Positions 1 through 9,574 of a stretch of DNA of 64,000 bases are shown here, in pieces (positions within the stretch are counted from its first letter, which is position 1; each line of letters opens with the position of its first letter). The notes beneath the pieces are model-generated. The model was given only the letters and a program-made list of their open reading frames with translations. It ran no database searches and was not told the DNA's origin. The stretch lies in the NCBI RefSeq assembly GCF_001750105.1, contig NZ_CP014143.1:930001-994000 (forward strand). The letters run 5' to 3'. The stretch is from Microbulbifer aggregans. GTDB lineage: Bacteria; Pseudomonadota; Gammaproteobacteria; Pseudomonadales; Cellvibrionaceae. Both the position numbers and the translations under genes were made by a program.

Positions 1-1
1 A

Positions 2-670
<669 letters not shown>

Positions 671-801
671 TCCACAGCGGCAGTGTTCCAGTAATTGAAG
701 CGGCGCCGGTGAATCGTTAGGATTCCCGCGCCCGCCCTGTAATTTGCCGGGGCGATAACAAGAAACGATGTTCCCGGTCTCCTCCGGGTAAAAGGCAGTC
801 A

Positions 802-1413
802 ATGAGCAGCGAAAAAATCAACCGGCGCCAACAGATCCTGCAGGCACTGGCCCATATGCTGGAGGCCAGCCCCGGTGCCCGCATCACTACCGCGGCACTG
901 GCCAAAGAGGTCGGCTTCTCGGAAGCGGCGCTTTATCGTCACTTCCCCAGCAAATCGAAGATGTTCGAGGGGTTGATCGAGTTTATCGAGGAGACCATCT
1001 TCAGCCGGGTTTCCCTGATCCTGCAGGATGAGCCCTCTGCACTGGCACGCTGTCAGAAAATCCTGCACTTGCTGCTCGCGTTCTGCGAGCGCAACCCGGG
1101 CATCACCCGCCTGCTTACCGGCGACGCACTGACCGGTGAAACCGAACGCCTGCACGGACGTATCCTACAGTTCTTCGACCGCCTGGAGACGCAACTGAAG
1201 CAGATCCTCCGCGAAGCGGAACTGCGGGAGCAACTGCGGCCCGCCATTCCCCTCGGCAGTGCCGCCAACCTGCTGCTGGCGAGCGCCGAGGGTCGTATCG
1301 TGCAGTACGTGCGCAGTGGCTTTAAACGCAAACCGACCGATTACTGGGCCGAGCAGTGGCCGGTCCTGATGGCGGGGTTTTTCCGCGAGCCGGCCGTAGC
1401 GACGGCCCGCTAG
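802..1413 (+). CDS. slmA: Nucleoid occlusion factor SlmA (TetR family)
   Basis: DNA-binding inhibitor of FtsZ assembly that keeps the division ring off the nucleoid. The 203-residue protein has an N-terminal TetR helix-turn-helix (about residues 10-55, with [19 protein letters not shown] as the recognition helix region) and a SlmA-type C-terminal domain containing [16 protein letters not shown] and a terminal [14 protein letters not shown]. Length matches the family (about 200). Its place between argB and pyrE is the usual one in gammaproteobacteria, which supports SlmA over a generic TetR regulator. The ribosome-binding site (AAAGG upstream of the ATG) is only moderate. Confidence 0.93.
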   Translation: MSSEKINRRQQILQALAHMLEASPGARITTAALAKEVGFSEAALYRHFPSKSKMFEGLIEFIEETIFSRVSLILQDEPSALARCQKILHLLLAFCERNPGITRLLTGDALTGETERLHGRILQFFDRLETQLKQILREAELREQLRPAIPLGSAANLLLASAEGRIVQYVRSGFKRKPTDYWAEQWPVLMAGFFREPAVATAR

Positions 1414-1471
1414 AGGGAAGGCAGAAGGAAAATTCGACTGTTCGAATAGGGCGGGGGGATTAGCCGGCGAA

Positions 1472-2086
1472 CTACTTGCCGGCGATCTGGGTAAAACGCT
1501 CCGCCGCGCGGTCAAACTCACGCTCAATACGGACCGCTTCATCCTTGCGGTGCTGCATACGCTCGTTCAGCACCCTTACTTCCTCGCGCAGGTTGCTGAT
1601 CCGTTGCAGCCTTTCGGGCGCCACCTCATCGCCGTGGCGCTGGATACGGGCCGCGGCAGCCTCTTCCTGCTCGATCTGCTGCCGGAGACTGGAAAGGTTG
1701 GAGCGCAACAGGGCCATATCCTGCTTGACGATGGCTATCTTGCGACTCTTAGCGCTCTCAATATCGGCCAGGCTGCTGTAGCGGCGCATCAGTTCGGCAT
1801 CGGCCTGGCGCTGGGCCTCCAGCTGCCGCTTGCGCTCCAGCTCTTCGCCAGTCAGCTGCGGCGGCACCACCTCCAGTACCCGGCCGGAGGGAGTGAGGAT
1901 TTCGTAGCCACGGGGCGCATAGCGTGGCGGCACCACGTCGTCCAGGACCTGAATGCCCTGCTCATTGGTATAGCGGAACAGCACCTCCCCCTTGCCGGGC
2001 AAAGCGCGGTTTTGCTCAGCACTGATTGCTGCGCCGGTGGCCATAAGTGCCAGCCATCCGGCGAGTATACGGGGGGCAACCCTCAT
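1472..2086 (-). CDS. Secreted DUF4124-domain coiled-coil protein
   Basis: Predicted exported protein of unknown function, about 204 residues from the chosen ATG, which opens a good signal peptide (MRVAPRILAGWLALMATGAA, cleavage near AISA). The open frame runs further upstream, but those residues precede the signal peptide and look non-coding. After the signal comes a short DUF4124-type segment (FRYTNEQGIQVLDDVVPPRY), then about 120 residues of charged heptad-like sequence rich in E, R and Q that should form a coiled coil. DUF4124 is common in gammaproteobacterial periplasmic proteins; no activity is known. It sits just downstream of pyrE on the same strand. Confidence 0.75.
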   Translation of the reverse strand: MRVAPRILAGWLALMATGAAISAEQNRALPGKGEVLFRYTNEQGIQVLDDVVPPRYAPRGYEILTPSGRVLEVVPPQLTGEELERKRQLEAQRQADAELMRRYSSLADIESAKSRKIAIVKQDMALLRSNLSSLRQQIEQEEAAAARIQRHGDEVAPERLQRISNLREEVRVLNERMQHRKDEAVRIEREFDRAAERFTQIAGK

Positions 2087-2132
2087 CGAAGTTCTCACTG
2101 ATTTCAGGCAGATCTGGGTAATCGTCGCCGCG

Positions 2133-2789
2133 CTACCCTCGCGCAGAGACCCCATAACGCTGCCGATACTCCACAATTTTTTTCAGAGTATCACCTTCTT
2201 GCGGCGCTTCCTCAAGGTAGCTGATGATGTCATCCAGCTCCACGATGCTGACCACGGGGACACTGTATTCACTTTCCACCTGCTGGATAGCAGACAGTTC
2301 CGTCTCCTCGCCGGCACGCTCCTGGCGGTTGAGGCCGATGACGACACCGGCCGGCTCTGCACCCTGGACTCGGATAATGTCCATGACCTCTCGCACGGCC
2401 GTACCGGCAGTAATAACGTCATCAATGATCAAAATCTTGCCTTCCAGCGGCGCACCCACTAAGGTTCCGCCTTCGCCGTGATCCTTGGCCTCTTTGCGGT
2501 TGTAACAGAAGGGCTTATCGACGCCTTTCTGCGCGAGCGCCACGGCGGTCACCGCTCCCAGCGGAATACCCTTGTAGGCCGGCCCGAAAATGACATCGAA
2601 CTCCACTCCCGAGGCGAGGATCGCTTCGGCGTAGGCGTGACCCAATGCCGCCAGGGCAGCGCCGGAGTGAAAGCGGCCGGCATTAAAAAAATAGGGGCTG
2701 CGGCGACCCGATTTCAGGGTGAACTCACCAAAACACAGCACCTGATGATCCAGGGCCAGTTGGATAAAATCGCGCTGATACTGCTGCAT
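2133..2789 (-). CDS. pyrE: Orotate phosphoribosyltransferase
   Basis: Converts orotate and PRPP to OMP in pyrimidine synthesis. The start is the ATG giving [13 protein letters not shown], the standard N-terminus; the frame extends 24 codons upstream without family similarity. Visible motifs are [18 protein letters not shown] near the N-terminus, the loop [15 protein letters not shown], and the PRPP-binding signature [16 protein letters not shown]. Length 218 residues is normal. It is divergent from crc, with the pyrE-crc pair conserved in Pseudomonas-type genomes. No strong Shine-Dalgarno precedes the chosen ATG. Confidence 0.95.
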   Translation of the reverse strand: MQQYQRDFIQLALDHQVLCFGEFTLKSGRRSPYFFNAGRFHSGAALAALGHAYAEAILASGVEFDVIFGPAYKGIPLGAVTAVALAQKGVDKPFCYNRKEAKDHGEGGTLVGAPLEGKILIIDDVITAGTAVREVMDIIRVQGAEPAGVVIGLNRQERAGEETELSAIQQVESEYSVPVVSIVELDDIISYLEEAPQEGDTLKKIVEYRQRYGVSARG

Positions 2790-2903
2790 GGAAATTTGGA
2801 AACTATTGGCTAAGGTGAAGGAAGACCTCCCCACGGGAAGCTGCGGGAGGGGTATGCACATAATGTTACTAATGATACACAGTCCGCTGGTAAGGGGCTA
2901 ATA

Positions 2904-3671
2904 ATGCGAATAGTGAGTTTGTCGGTTGACGGCATTCACCAAGCGGCACAGCGTGGCCTCTATGACTGGCTAGCGGAACAGGATGCAGACATCATTTGCC
3001 TGCAGGACTTACGTTCGCTGGAACCGGAGCTGGATCACCCGGTTTTCCACCCAGACGGTTACTACAGCTACTTCTTCGACTCCGGAACGCCCCACGAGAA
3101 CGGCGTGGCCATCTACACCCGCAACCAGCCCAAAGCCATCATCTTTGGGATGGGCTTTGCGAACGGTGAAGATATGTATGGCCGCTATCTGCAGGCGGAC
3201 TTTGAGCGCCTGAGTGTCGGCTCGCTGCTGGCACCGGCGGCAACCGATGAGTCGTCTCTGGAAAAGAAAGTACAGTTTTTCGACGACATGCAGGCGCACC
3301 TGATCAAAATCAGCCGCAAGCGCCGGGACTTCATCTTCTGCGGCAACTGGGGCATGGCCCACCGGCGCGCCGACGTCGAGAACTGGCAGGATCACCAGGA
3401 CACCCCCGGCTTTATGCGCCACGAGCAGCGCTGGCTGGACCAGCTGTTCAATGAAATCGGTTACGTGGATGCTTTCCGCAAGGTAGTAAAGGACGCCGAC
3501 GAGTTTAGCTGGTGGCCCAGTGGGACCGTGGGCGAGGGGGACGGCTGGCGGACTGATATGCAGGTGACCTCGGCCACCCTGAAAAACCGTATCGAGTACG
3601 GCGCCATCAACAAGAACGTGAGCTTTTCCAGTCACCTGCCGGTGATCATGGATTACGACCTGGAAGTCTGA
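2904..3671 (+). CDS. crc: Crc-type catabolite repression control protein (EEP fold)
   Basis: Homolog of exonuclease III that in Pseudomonas works with Hfq to repress translation of catabolic mRNAs; here 255 residues. The family resemblance to Crc is specific: DIICLQDLRS, YGRYLQADFERLSVGSLL, HEQRWLDQLFNEIGYVDAFR and DEFSWWP. The residues that make the fold a nuclease are altered: the metal-binding Glu of the QE motif is Asp, the DxN motif is replaced by GNWGMA, and the terminal SDH is SSH. That pattern matches Crc, which lacks nuclease activity, rather than XthA. Position next to pyrE and rph also matches Crc. A role in catabolite control here is inferred. Confidence 0.85.
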   Translation: MRIVSLSVDGIHQAAQRGLYDWLAEQDADIICLQDLRSLEPELDHPVFHPDGYYSYFFDSGTPHENGVAIYTRNQPKAIIFGMGFANGEDMYGRYLQADFERLSVGSLLAPAATDESSLEKKVQFFDDMQAHLIKISRKRRDFIFCGNWGMAHRRADVENWQDHQDTPGFMRHEQRWLDQLFNEIGYVDAFRKVVKDADEFSWWPSGTVGEGDGWRTDMQVTSATLKNRIEYGAINKNVSFSSHLPVIMDYDLEV

Positions 3672-3685
3672 TCCCTCGGTTGCTC

Positions 3686-3706
3686 GCCCGCTCACCGAGA
3701 GCGGGC
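3686..3706. terminator. Hairpin between convergent crc and rph
   Basis: An 8-bp perfect stem (GCCCGCTC / GAGCGGGC) with a 5-nt loop lies in the short gap between the ends of crc and rph. There is no T-run on either side, so termination is plausible from position only. Confidence 0.35.
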
Positions 3707-3744
3707 GGTGTCCCGCCCGCACCCAGCCCTTGTTACGACTGCCC

Positions 3745-4464
3745 TTATTTGGCCAGAGCCTTGCGTTGCAGTTCGATCAGCTCGTCAATGCCGGATTTAC
3801 CCAGCGCCAGCATTTGCGCAAACTGCTTTTCCGTAAAGGGCGCTCCCTCGGCGGTCCCCTGCACCTCGATCATGCCGCCATCCGCTGCCATGACCAGATT
3901 CATGTCGGTATCGGCACGGCTGTCTTCCGGATAGTCCAGGTCGAGTACCGGCTCGCCTTCGTAGATCCCCACAGAAACCGCGGCCACCAGATTCTGGAGA
4001 GGATCCGTCGCGATCATTTTCTCCCGCTGCATAAAACGCAGTGCATCTACCAGTGCGACGCATGCCCCGGTGATCGCCGCCGTACGGGTGCCACCGTCGG
4101 CCTGGATTACATCGCAATCGAGCGTGATCTGGTTTTCGCCGAGCAGCTCCAGATCCACTGCCGCGCGCAGTGAGCGGCCGATAAGACGCTGGATTTCCAC
4201 CGTGCGCCCGCCCTGTTTTCCGCGAGCTGCCTCCCGCGCCATACGCGAACCGGTCGAGCGCGGCAGCATGCCGTATTCAGCCGTGATCCAGCCGCTGCCC
4301 TGGCCGCGCAAAAAGCGCGGCACCTCGTCTGCAACCGATGCAGTGCACAACACCTTGGTGTCGCCGAACTCCACCAGCACAGAACCCTCCGCGTGGCGGG
4401 TGTAGTTGCGCGTGAGGCGCACGGGGCGCAGTTGCTCTGGTTTCCGGCCGCTGGGTCGCTGCAT
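3745..4464 (-). CDS. rph: Ribonuclease PH
   Basis: Phosphorolytic 3'-5' exoribonuclease that trims tRNA 3' ends. The start chosen gives [15 protein letters not shown] and a 239-residue protein, the family norm; the longer frame adds 24 non-conserved codons. Signature segments are [59 protein letters not shown] and the catalytic-region [18 protein letters not shown]. It is divergent from yicC, its usual neighbour, and convergent with crc. No frameshift is seen, unlike the well-known rph-1 allele of E. coli K-12. Confidence 0.95.
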   Translation of the reverse strand: MQRPSGRKPEQLRPVRLTRNYTRHAEGSVLVEFGDTKVLCTASVADEVPRFLRGQGSGWITAEYGMLPRSTGSRMAREAARGKQGGRTVEIQRLIGRSLRAAVDLELLGENQITLDCDVIQADGGTRTAAITGACVALVDALRFMQREKMIATDPLQNLVAAVSVGIYEGEPVLDLDYPEDSRADTDMNLVMAADGGMIEVQGTAEGAPFTEKQFAQMLALGKSGIDELIELQRKALAK

Positions 4465-4543
4465 GAATTCACCTCGAAAAATTGCGTTGAAAAGACGACA
4501 GTATAACCCCGCGGCGGGAGACACCCGAGCCCTCAAAGCCCTG

Positions 4544-4552
4544 TGCTATGAT
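4544..4552 (+). promoter_or_regulatory. Extended -10 element of the yicC promoter
   Basis: TGCTATGAT fits an extended -10 (TGnTATAAT, one change) 38 nt before the yicC start. No good -35 hexamer lies 16-18 bp upstream, as expected when the extended -10 compensates. A near-identical TGCTACAAT occurs before yciA at 54278-54286. Confidence 0.5.
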
Positions 4553-4590
4553 GCCCGGCCAGCTCCAACACGCCCGCAGGGAAGAATATT

Positions 4591-5466
4591 ATGGCCAGTA
4601 AAACCGTGCGCAGCATGACCGCTTTCGGTCGCGCTGAATCCTCATACGATTCCGGTATCGCGACATGGGAACTGCGCTCGGTCAACCACCGCTACCTTGA
4701 GCCCCATTTCCGCCTGCCGGAGACGGCACGCCCGCTGGAAAGCCAGCTGCGCGAGCGCCTTCGCAAACAGCTTGCCCGCGGCAAACTGGAACTGAGCCTC
4801 TCTCTCAAGGCCAATCCTGGTGAGGAAACCACGCTGCAGGTAGACGAGGACCTGGCACGGGCCGTCGTCGACGCCGCCAAGCGTGTGTCTCCCGGACTCG
4901 ACACACTGCCGCTGAACCCGCTGCAGCTTCTGCAGTGGCCCGGCGTCATCGCCGAACGAGAGACAGACGCCGAAGCCCAATCCCGCGCAATCCTTGAAGC
5001 CTTCGAGGCAGCCCTGTCGCAGTTGAATGAGAACCGGGCCCGTGAGGGCGCAGAGTTACGTCGCTTTATCGAACAGCGCCTCGATGCCATTGGCGAACAA
5101 GTGGCAGGCGTGAGGGAACTCCTGCCTCAGATTCTGCAAGCCCAGCGGGAAAAGCTGCGCAGCCGGCTTGAGGAACTATTGGCTGAACTGGATCCCGAGC
5201 GCATCGAGCAGGAAATCGTATTGCTGGCCCAGAAGGCAGATGTGGATGAAGAGCTGGATCGCCTCGACGCCCATGTGACCGAGGCCCGGCGTGTGCTCGC
5301 CGGTGGCGGCCCCATCGGCCGGCGTCTCGACTTCCTGATGCAGGAATTCAACCGTGAGGCCAACACGCTCTCATCCAAATCCGTCGTCACGGATACCACT
5401 CAGGCAGCGGTTGAGCTGAAAGTGCTCATCGAGCAAATGAGAGAACAGGTGCAGAATATCGAATAG
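4591..5466 (+). CDS. yicC: YicC family endoribonuclease-like protein
   Basis: Conserved cytoplasmic protein of 291 residues; E. coli YicC is linked to small-RNA decay and reported to have endoribonuclease activity. The start MASKTVRSMTAFGRAES is the canonical N-terminus and is preceded by AGGGAAG 7 nt away. The N-terminal YicC domain includes ELRSVNHRYLEPHFRLPE; the C-terminal DUF1732 domain includes DRLDAHVTEARRVL, GGPIGRRLDFLMQEFNREAN and TLSSKSVVTDTTQAAVELK. In pseudomonads yicC is followed closely by gmk; here about 12.5 kb of other genes lie between them. Confidence 0.93.
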   Translation: MASKTVRSMTAFGRAESSYDSGIATWELRSVNHRYLEPHFRLPETARPLESQLRERLRKQLARGKLELSLSLKANPGEETTLQVDEDLARAVVDAAKRVSPGLDTLPLNPLQLLQWPGVIAERETDAEAQSRAILEAFEAALSQLNENRAREGAELRRFIEQRLDAIGEQVAGVRELLPQILQAQREKLRSRLEELLAELDPERIEQEIVLLAQKADVDEELDRLDAHVTEARRVLAGGGPIGRRLDFLMQEFNREANTLSSKSVVTDTTQAAVELKVLIEQMREQVQNIE

Positions 5467-5506
5467 TTTTCTATTAATGCGCCTCTGATGTGCCTTAATT
5501 TCAGTT

Positions 5507-5537
5507 AAAAGCCGCAAATAATTTTGCGGCTTTTTTA
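5507..5537 (+). terminator. Rho-independent terminator after yicC
   Basis: AAAAGCCGCAAA / TTTGCGGCTTTTTT forms a long stem with a 4-nt AT-rich loop and ends in a T-run, 40 nt past the yicC stop. Confidence 0.9.
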
Positions 5538-5540
5538 TTT

Positions 5541-5918
5541 ATGCATGGCTATCTGTCCGGCCAGGCTAGTCCTTCTGCGATCCGTATCCCTTCCCGCGCG
5601 CATATCTCGCTTCAGAAAAATCCGCTCTCCCCACGAAGACAATACTGCGCCACTCACCGAGATTCAGTTCCCGAATTTTTTTCACTGCATCCAAGCAATG
5701 CTCTGAAGAGTAAATTTTGGCGCGAAATGGAAAGAGTTGTACGGCCAAGCCTATGTGGTAGCAGTGCCATTTATCGTCAAACCATCACCTCGGAAATAAA
5801 CCCCGCAACACAATTGCAGCGTTTTTCCGCGGTGCACCGCTCAGGACCTCCGTGGTGTTAAAAGCGACGACTGAATCCAAGGTCGTCGACAAAAATAATC
5901 AAGGAGAAATTCACACCA
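5541..5918. other. Gene-free stretch before the subtilase gene
   Basis: About 380 nt without a convincing gene. The small open frames here have no recognisable start context or protein character. The only clear signal is the strong ribosome-binding site AAGGAGA near the right end, which belongs to the following protease gene. The stretch probably holds that gene's promoter and an untranslated leader, but I could not pick out -35/-10 elements. Confidence 0.4.
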
Positions 5919-7994
5919 ATGAAATTTTCTGACTTTTTGAAAGGCTATCGCCTGGCTCTGCCAGTCGTTACTGCCGTTTTATTTGGCTCCGTAATCACGG
6001 CCAGTATTCCGGTCCATGCCGTCGAACCGAGCTTGTCTTCCGCAACTGTTGAGCCCCCGGAAGTGGTAACCGATCGCATCATCGTCAAGTACAAAAGCAG
6101 TATGCCGAGCGCCAACATGGCGGTAATGCCGCAAAACGCCATCGATCGTGTCTCACAGGTTGCCGGTCACCGGCTTGCCCATGTCCGCCAACTCGCAACC
6201 GGTGCGCAAGTACTGAAACTGCAACAACGCACCAACAGAGTGGAGCTCGAGGCCATCATCAACCGCTTGCGGCAGGACCCGCAGGTGGAATATGCAGAGC
6301 CAGACCGGATCATGCAGGTGATGGCCACCCCCAACGACACCTACTACAACCAGCAGTGGCACTATTTTGAAAGCACCGGCGGCCTCAACTTGCCTCCAGC
6401 CTGGGATGTAACCCAGGGTGAAGGGGTTGTGGTGGGTGTAATCGATACCGGCTATCGCCCGCATGCAGACCTGGCGGCAAATATCCTGCCCGGCTACGAC
6501 ATGATCTCCGACACGACCGTTGCCCAAGACGGGAATGGGCGGGACAGCGACGCCAGCGACCCCGGCGACTGGTCACCTGCAGGCGCTTGTGGTTCTGGCC
6601 AGCCTGCGCGTGACAGCAGCTGGCATGGTACGCACGTTGCGGGAACTATCGCCGCAGTCACCAACAACGGTACCGGCGTGGCCGGAGTCGCCTACAAGGC
6701 AAAGGTGGTACCGATCCGCGCGCTGGGACGCTGTGGCGGTTATACATCCGATATTGCCGACGGCATTATCTGGGGCGCCGGGGGCAGTGTCAGTGGCGTG
6801 CCGTCAAACCCCAACCCGGCCCAGGTGCTCAACCTGAGCCTTGGCGGCGGAGGCAGTTGTGATACCACCACTCAGAATGCGATCAATACCGCGCGCAGTC
6901 TTGGTACTACCGTGGTGGTAGCCGCCGGTAACTCCAACGCCAATGCCGGCAATTTCAGTCCTGCCAGCTGCTCCGGTGTCGTCACCGTGGCCTCGACCAA
7001 TCGCGCTGGCGGCAGGGCTTACTATTCCAATTACGGCAGCGTGGTCGATGTGGCCGCACCGGGCGGTGAGACTTCGGTTTCCTCCAACGGCGTGCTCTCG
7101 ACCCTGAATAGCGGCAGTCAGGGACCCGGGAGTGACAACTACGAGTTCTACCAGGGAACCAGCATGGCGGCTCCCCATGTCGCCGGCGCCGCAGCACTAC
7201 TCTATGCCGTTGACGGCAGCCTGACCCCCGCCGAAGTTGAGTCACTGCTTGTCGATAGCGCCCGAAGTTTCCCCGCGGGTTGTAGCGGCTGTGGTGCAGG
7301 GATTGTGGATGCAGCGGCGGCCGTGGCAGCCGTATCCGGTGATCCCGGACCCGGCCCGGGCAACGGCGAACTGCAAAATGGTGTGCCCGAAACGAATCTC
7401 TCTGGTAACAGCGGCAGTGAACTCTTCTTCACCCTGGAAGTGCCCGCCGGGGCCAGCAACCTGACCTTCCAGATCTCCGGCGGCAGCGGTGATGCGGACC
7501 TCTATGTGCAGTTTGGCTCTGCTCCGACGACCAGTAGCTATGCGTGTCGCCCGTACCTGAATGGCAACAACGAGACCTGCTCCATCAGTAACGTACAGGC
7601 AGGCACCTATCATGTGATGCTGCGTGGCTATACCAGCTTTTCAGGGGTCACCCTGGTCGGCAGCTTCGATGAGGACAGCGGTGGTAGCGGGGCTTCCGGC
7701 TGGACCGAAAGCAACCTGTCTGGTAACTCCGGCGCCTGGCAGCATTTCACTCTGGAGGTTAATCCCGGTATGGCCACACTGGATGTCTTGATGTCCGGTG
7801 GCAGCGGCGATGCGGACCTCTATGTGCGATTCGGCTCACAGCCAACCACCAGTAGTTACGACTGCCGACCCTATCGATGGGGCAATGATGAAAGCTGCTC
7901 TTTCAGCAATCCGCAGTCTGGCACCTGGTACATCAGCATACGGGGCTATGATGCCTACTCCGGTGTGACTCTGGAGGCACTGGCGTCGCCGTAA
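5919..7994 (+). CDS. Secreted subtilisin-like serine protease (S8) with two PPC domains
   Basis: Extracellular endopeptidase precursor, 691 residues. A signal peptide (residues 1 to about 35) is followed by an I9-like propeptide (VTDRIIVKYKS ... YAEPDRIMQV, about 50-136). The S8 catalytic domain spans about 150-472 with Asp176 in VVGVIDTG, His236 in HGTHVAGT, oxyanion Asn338 in AAGNSN and Ser415 in GTSMAAPH. A Gly/Pro linker leads to two PPC domains (about 492-584 and 595-690), each with GGSGDADLYV, a paired cysteine and a repeated RGY motif; such domains are usually cleaved or aid export and substrate binding. It has its own strong RBS and terminator, so it is probably monocistronic. All catalytic residues are present. 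Confidence 0.95.
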   Translation: MKFSDFLKGYRLALPVVTAVLFGSVITASIPVHAVEPSLSSATVEPPEVVTDRIIVKYKSSMPSANMAVMPQNAIDRVSQVAGHRLAHVRQLATGAQVLKLQQRTNRVELEAIINRLRQDPQVEYAEPDRIMQVMATPNDTYYNQQWHYFESTGGLNLPPAWDVTQGEGVVVGVIDTGYRPHADLAANILPGYDMISDTTVAQDGNGRDSDASDPGDWSPAGACGSGQPARDSSWHGTHVAGTIAAVTNNGTGVAGVAYKAKVVPIRALGRCGGYTSDIADGIIWGAGGSVSGVPSNPNPAQVLNLSLGGGGSCDTTTQNAINTARSLGTTVVVAAGNSNANAGNFSPASCSGVVTVASTNRAGGRAYYSNYGSVVDVAAPGGETSVSSNGVLSTLNSGSQGPGSDNYEFYQGTSMAAPHVAGAAALLYAVDGSLTPAEVESLLVDSARSFPAGCSGCGAGIVDAAAAVAAVSGDPGPGPGNGELQNGVPETNLSGNSGSELFFTLEVPAGASNLTFQISGGSGDADLYVQFGSAPTTSSYACRPYLNGNNETCSISNVQAGTYHVMLRGYTSFSGVTLVGSFDEDSGGSGASGWTESNLSGNSGAWQHFTLEVNPGMATLDVLMSGGSGDADLYVRFGSQPTTSSYDCRPYRWGNDESCSFSNPQSGTWYISIRGYDAYSGVTLEALASP

Positions 7995-8023
7995 CATTTC
8001 GGCATGGTATAGGTATCATTATT

Positions 8024-8048
8024 AAGGCCGGCTTCCTGCCGGCCTTTT
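8024..8048 (+). terminator. Terminator after the subtilase gene
   Basis: AAGGCCGGC / GCCGGCCTT stem with a 5-nt loop (TTCCT) running into TTTT, 30 nt past the protease stop. Confidence 0.85.
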
Positions 8049-8252
8049 CCCTTTCCTCCAATGCCCGGCAAGGTTTGAGCTAGATGGAACCCGGCTCCCC
8101 GGCCAACAAATAGAACTCAGGGCACCAGTGCCGCGGGCCGAGATTTTCCGCCTGTTACTCCTCCTCTACTTCTTTTCTGGTGGCTGGATATTCGACCTCG
8201 TCGCACATTTTTCGCCCAGGCACGCTATATGTGATGTGACTGGGAGAAACGT

Positions 8253-9560
8253 ATGTTTTCTGTTGTTGCGAGTGTTGCGAGTTGTGCAAAAGAGAATCGT
8301 GGATTGCGATGGCCTGCCCTGATGACCTTACTGGCGATCCTGTTGGTTACCCAAACACCGACGGCCGGAGCCCGGCAAAACCTGCGCCTGGTAGATGCCA
8401 TTGATCGCACCCTGACTGAAAACCCGGAACTCGCGGTATTCCGCCTGCGGGAAGACGTACTACGGGGTCGAGTGCAAACTGCCGACCAGCGACCGCCTCT
8501 CGCAGTCCGCGGCGAATTCGAGAACTTCGCCGGGAGCAGTGGCGCTGCAGAGCCTGAACTGACAATTGCTCTGTCATCGGTGATTGAGCTCGGCGACCAG
8601 CGCCGCGCCCGCGTTGACGCTGCAGAGGCTTCATTAGATCTGTTGAGCGCAGAACAGCAGATCAAGGCGCTGGATCTTCTGGGGGAGGTGATACGTCGCT
8701 ATGTCGAGGTTGTGGCAGCCGTAGAGAGAGTGGCGCTCGCCAATGAATCATTGCATATCGCGCAGCAGGCACTGGAAGCTGTCAGTCATCGGGTCAGAGC
8801 GGCGGCGGCGCCGCAGGCAGAGCAGCGACGCGCCGAAGCGGCACTGGCGGAGGCACGACTCACCCTTCAGTCAGAGCAGCGCAAACAGGAATATTACAAA
8901 CTCGCACTTGCCGCGCTTTGGGGCGGCAATTCGGCGGAATTTCAGGTAGATAGCAGCGCGCTCTTTCGAATCGAGCCCGGCGCCGGATTTCCGGAGCTTT
9001 ATGCCCGCGCACAGGAGAATCCTGCACTGACAATTTTTGCATCCCGCGAGCGTCTGCGCGCCATGGAACTCCGCTTGCAGGAAACCGAATCCAATCTGGA
9101 TATCGGCTGGGCCGTCGGGGCACGTCGATTCAATACGACAGATGAAACGACGTTAGTGGCGCTCGCTGAAATACCGCTGTTTTCGGTTAGGCGCAATGCC
9201 GGGGCCGTGGCGTCAGCAGCTGCGGAGCTCGAGCGTGTCATGGTGGAGCGGGAGGCCGCCAGAATCCGCATCCATAGCCAGCTTTTTCGCGCCTACAACA
9301 GTCGCGAACAGGCCCTCGCTGCCGTGAACAGCTTTAATCAAGATGTCATTCCAGCACTGCGCGAGGCGCTACGTGAGGTAGAACAAGCATATCAGCGCGG
9401 TCGCTACTCTTATCTGGAGCTGGTATCCGCGCGTCGGGAACTGATCGCCGCCCAACGGGCAAAAATCGATTCGGCCGCCGCTGCACTGCGCTACGGTGCA
9501 GAGATCGAGCAGCTGACAGCATCCTCTCTGCTGCCTGCCGGGCGGACATTCACCAAATAA
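8253..9560 (+). CDS. czcC: TolC-family outer-membrane channel of a heavy-metal RND pump (CzcC-like)
   Basis: Outer-membrane component of a tripartite efflux system, 435 residues. An N-terminal hydrophobic segment (LMTLLAILLVTQTP) acts as signal sequence after a basic stretch. The body is long, Ala/Glu/Arg-rich and helical, with two OEP-type halves; RRYVEVVAAVERVALANESL and YQRGRYSYLELVSARRELIAA are characteristic of CzcC/TolC helices. The ATG is preceded by GGGAGA. First gene of a three-gene operon: the adaptor gene begins about 14 nt later. Family assignment is secure; the name czcC rests on operon context. Confidence 0.88.
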   Translation: MFSVVASVASCAKENRGLRWPALMTLLAILLVTQTPTAGARQNLRLVDAIDRTLTENPELAVFRLREDVLRGRVQTADQRPPLAVRGEFENFAGSSGAAEPELTIALSSVIELGDQRRARVDAAEASLDLLSAEQQIKALDLLGEVIRRYVEVVAAVERVALANESLHIAQQALEAVSHRVRAAAAPQAEQRRAEAALAEARLTLQSEQRKQEYYKLALAALWGGNSAEFQVDSSALFRIEPGAGFPELYARAQENPALTIFASRERLRAMELRLQETESNLDIGWAVGARRFNTTDETTLVALAEIPLFSVRRNAGAVASAAAELERVMVEREAARIRIHSQLFRAYNSREQALAAVNSFNQDVIPALREALREVEQAYQRGRYSYLELVSARRELIAAQRAKIDSAAAALRYGAEIEQLTASSLLPAGRTFTK

Positions 9561-9574
9561 AGTTAGGTCATTTG

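Noticed and set aside
2904..3671. Annotation of crc as exonuclease III
   Set aside because: Key catalytic residues of the EEP fold are substituted and the sequence matches Crc-specific segments.
5541..5861. Small open frame between the yicC terminator and the subtilase
   Set aside because: No ribosome-binding site, no conserved-looking sequence, and unrelated composition; treated as non-coding.
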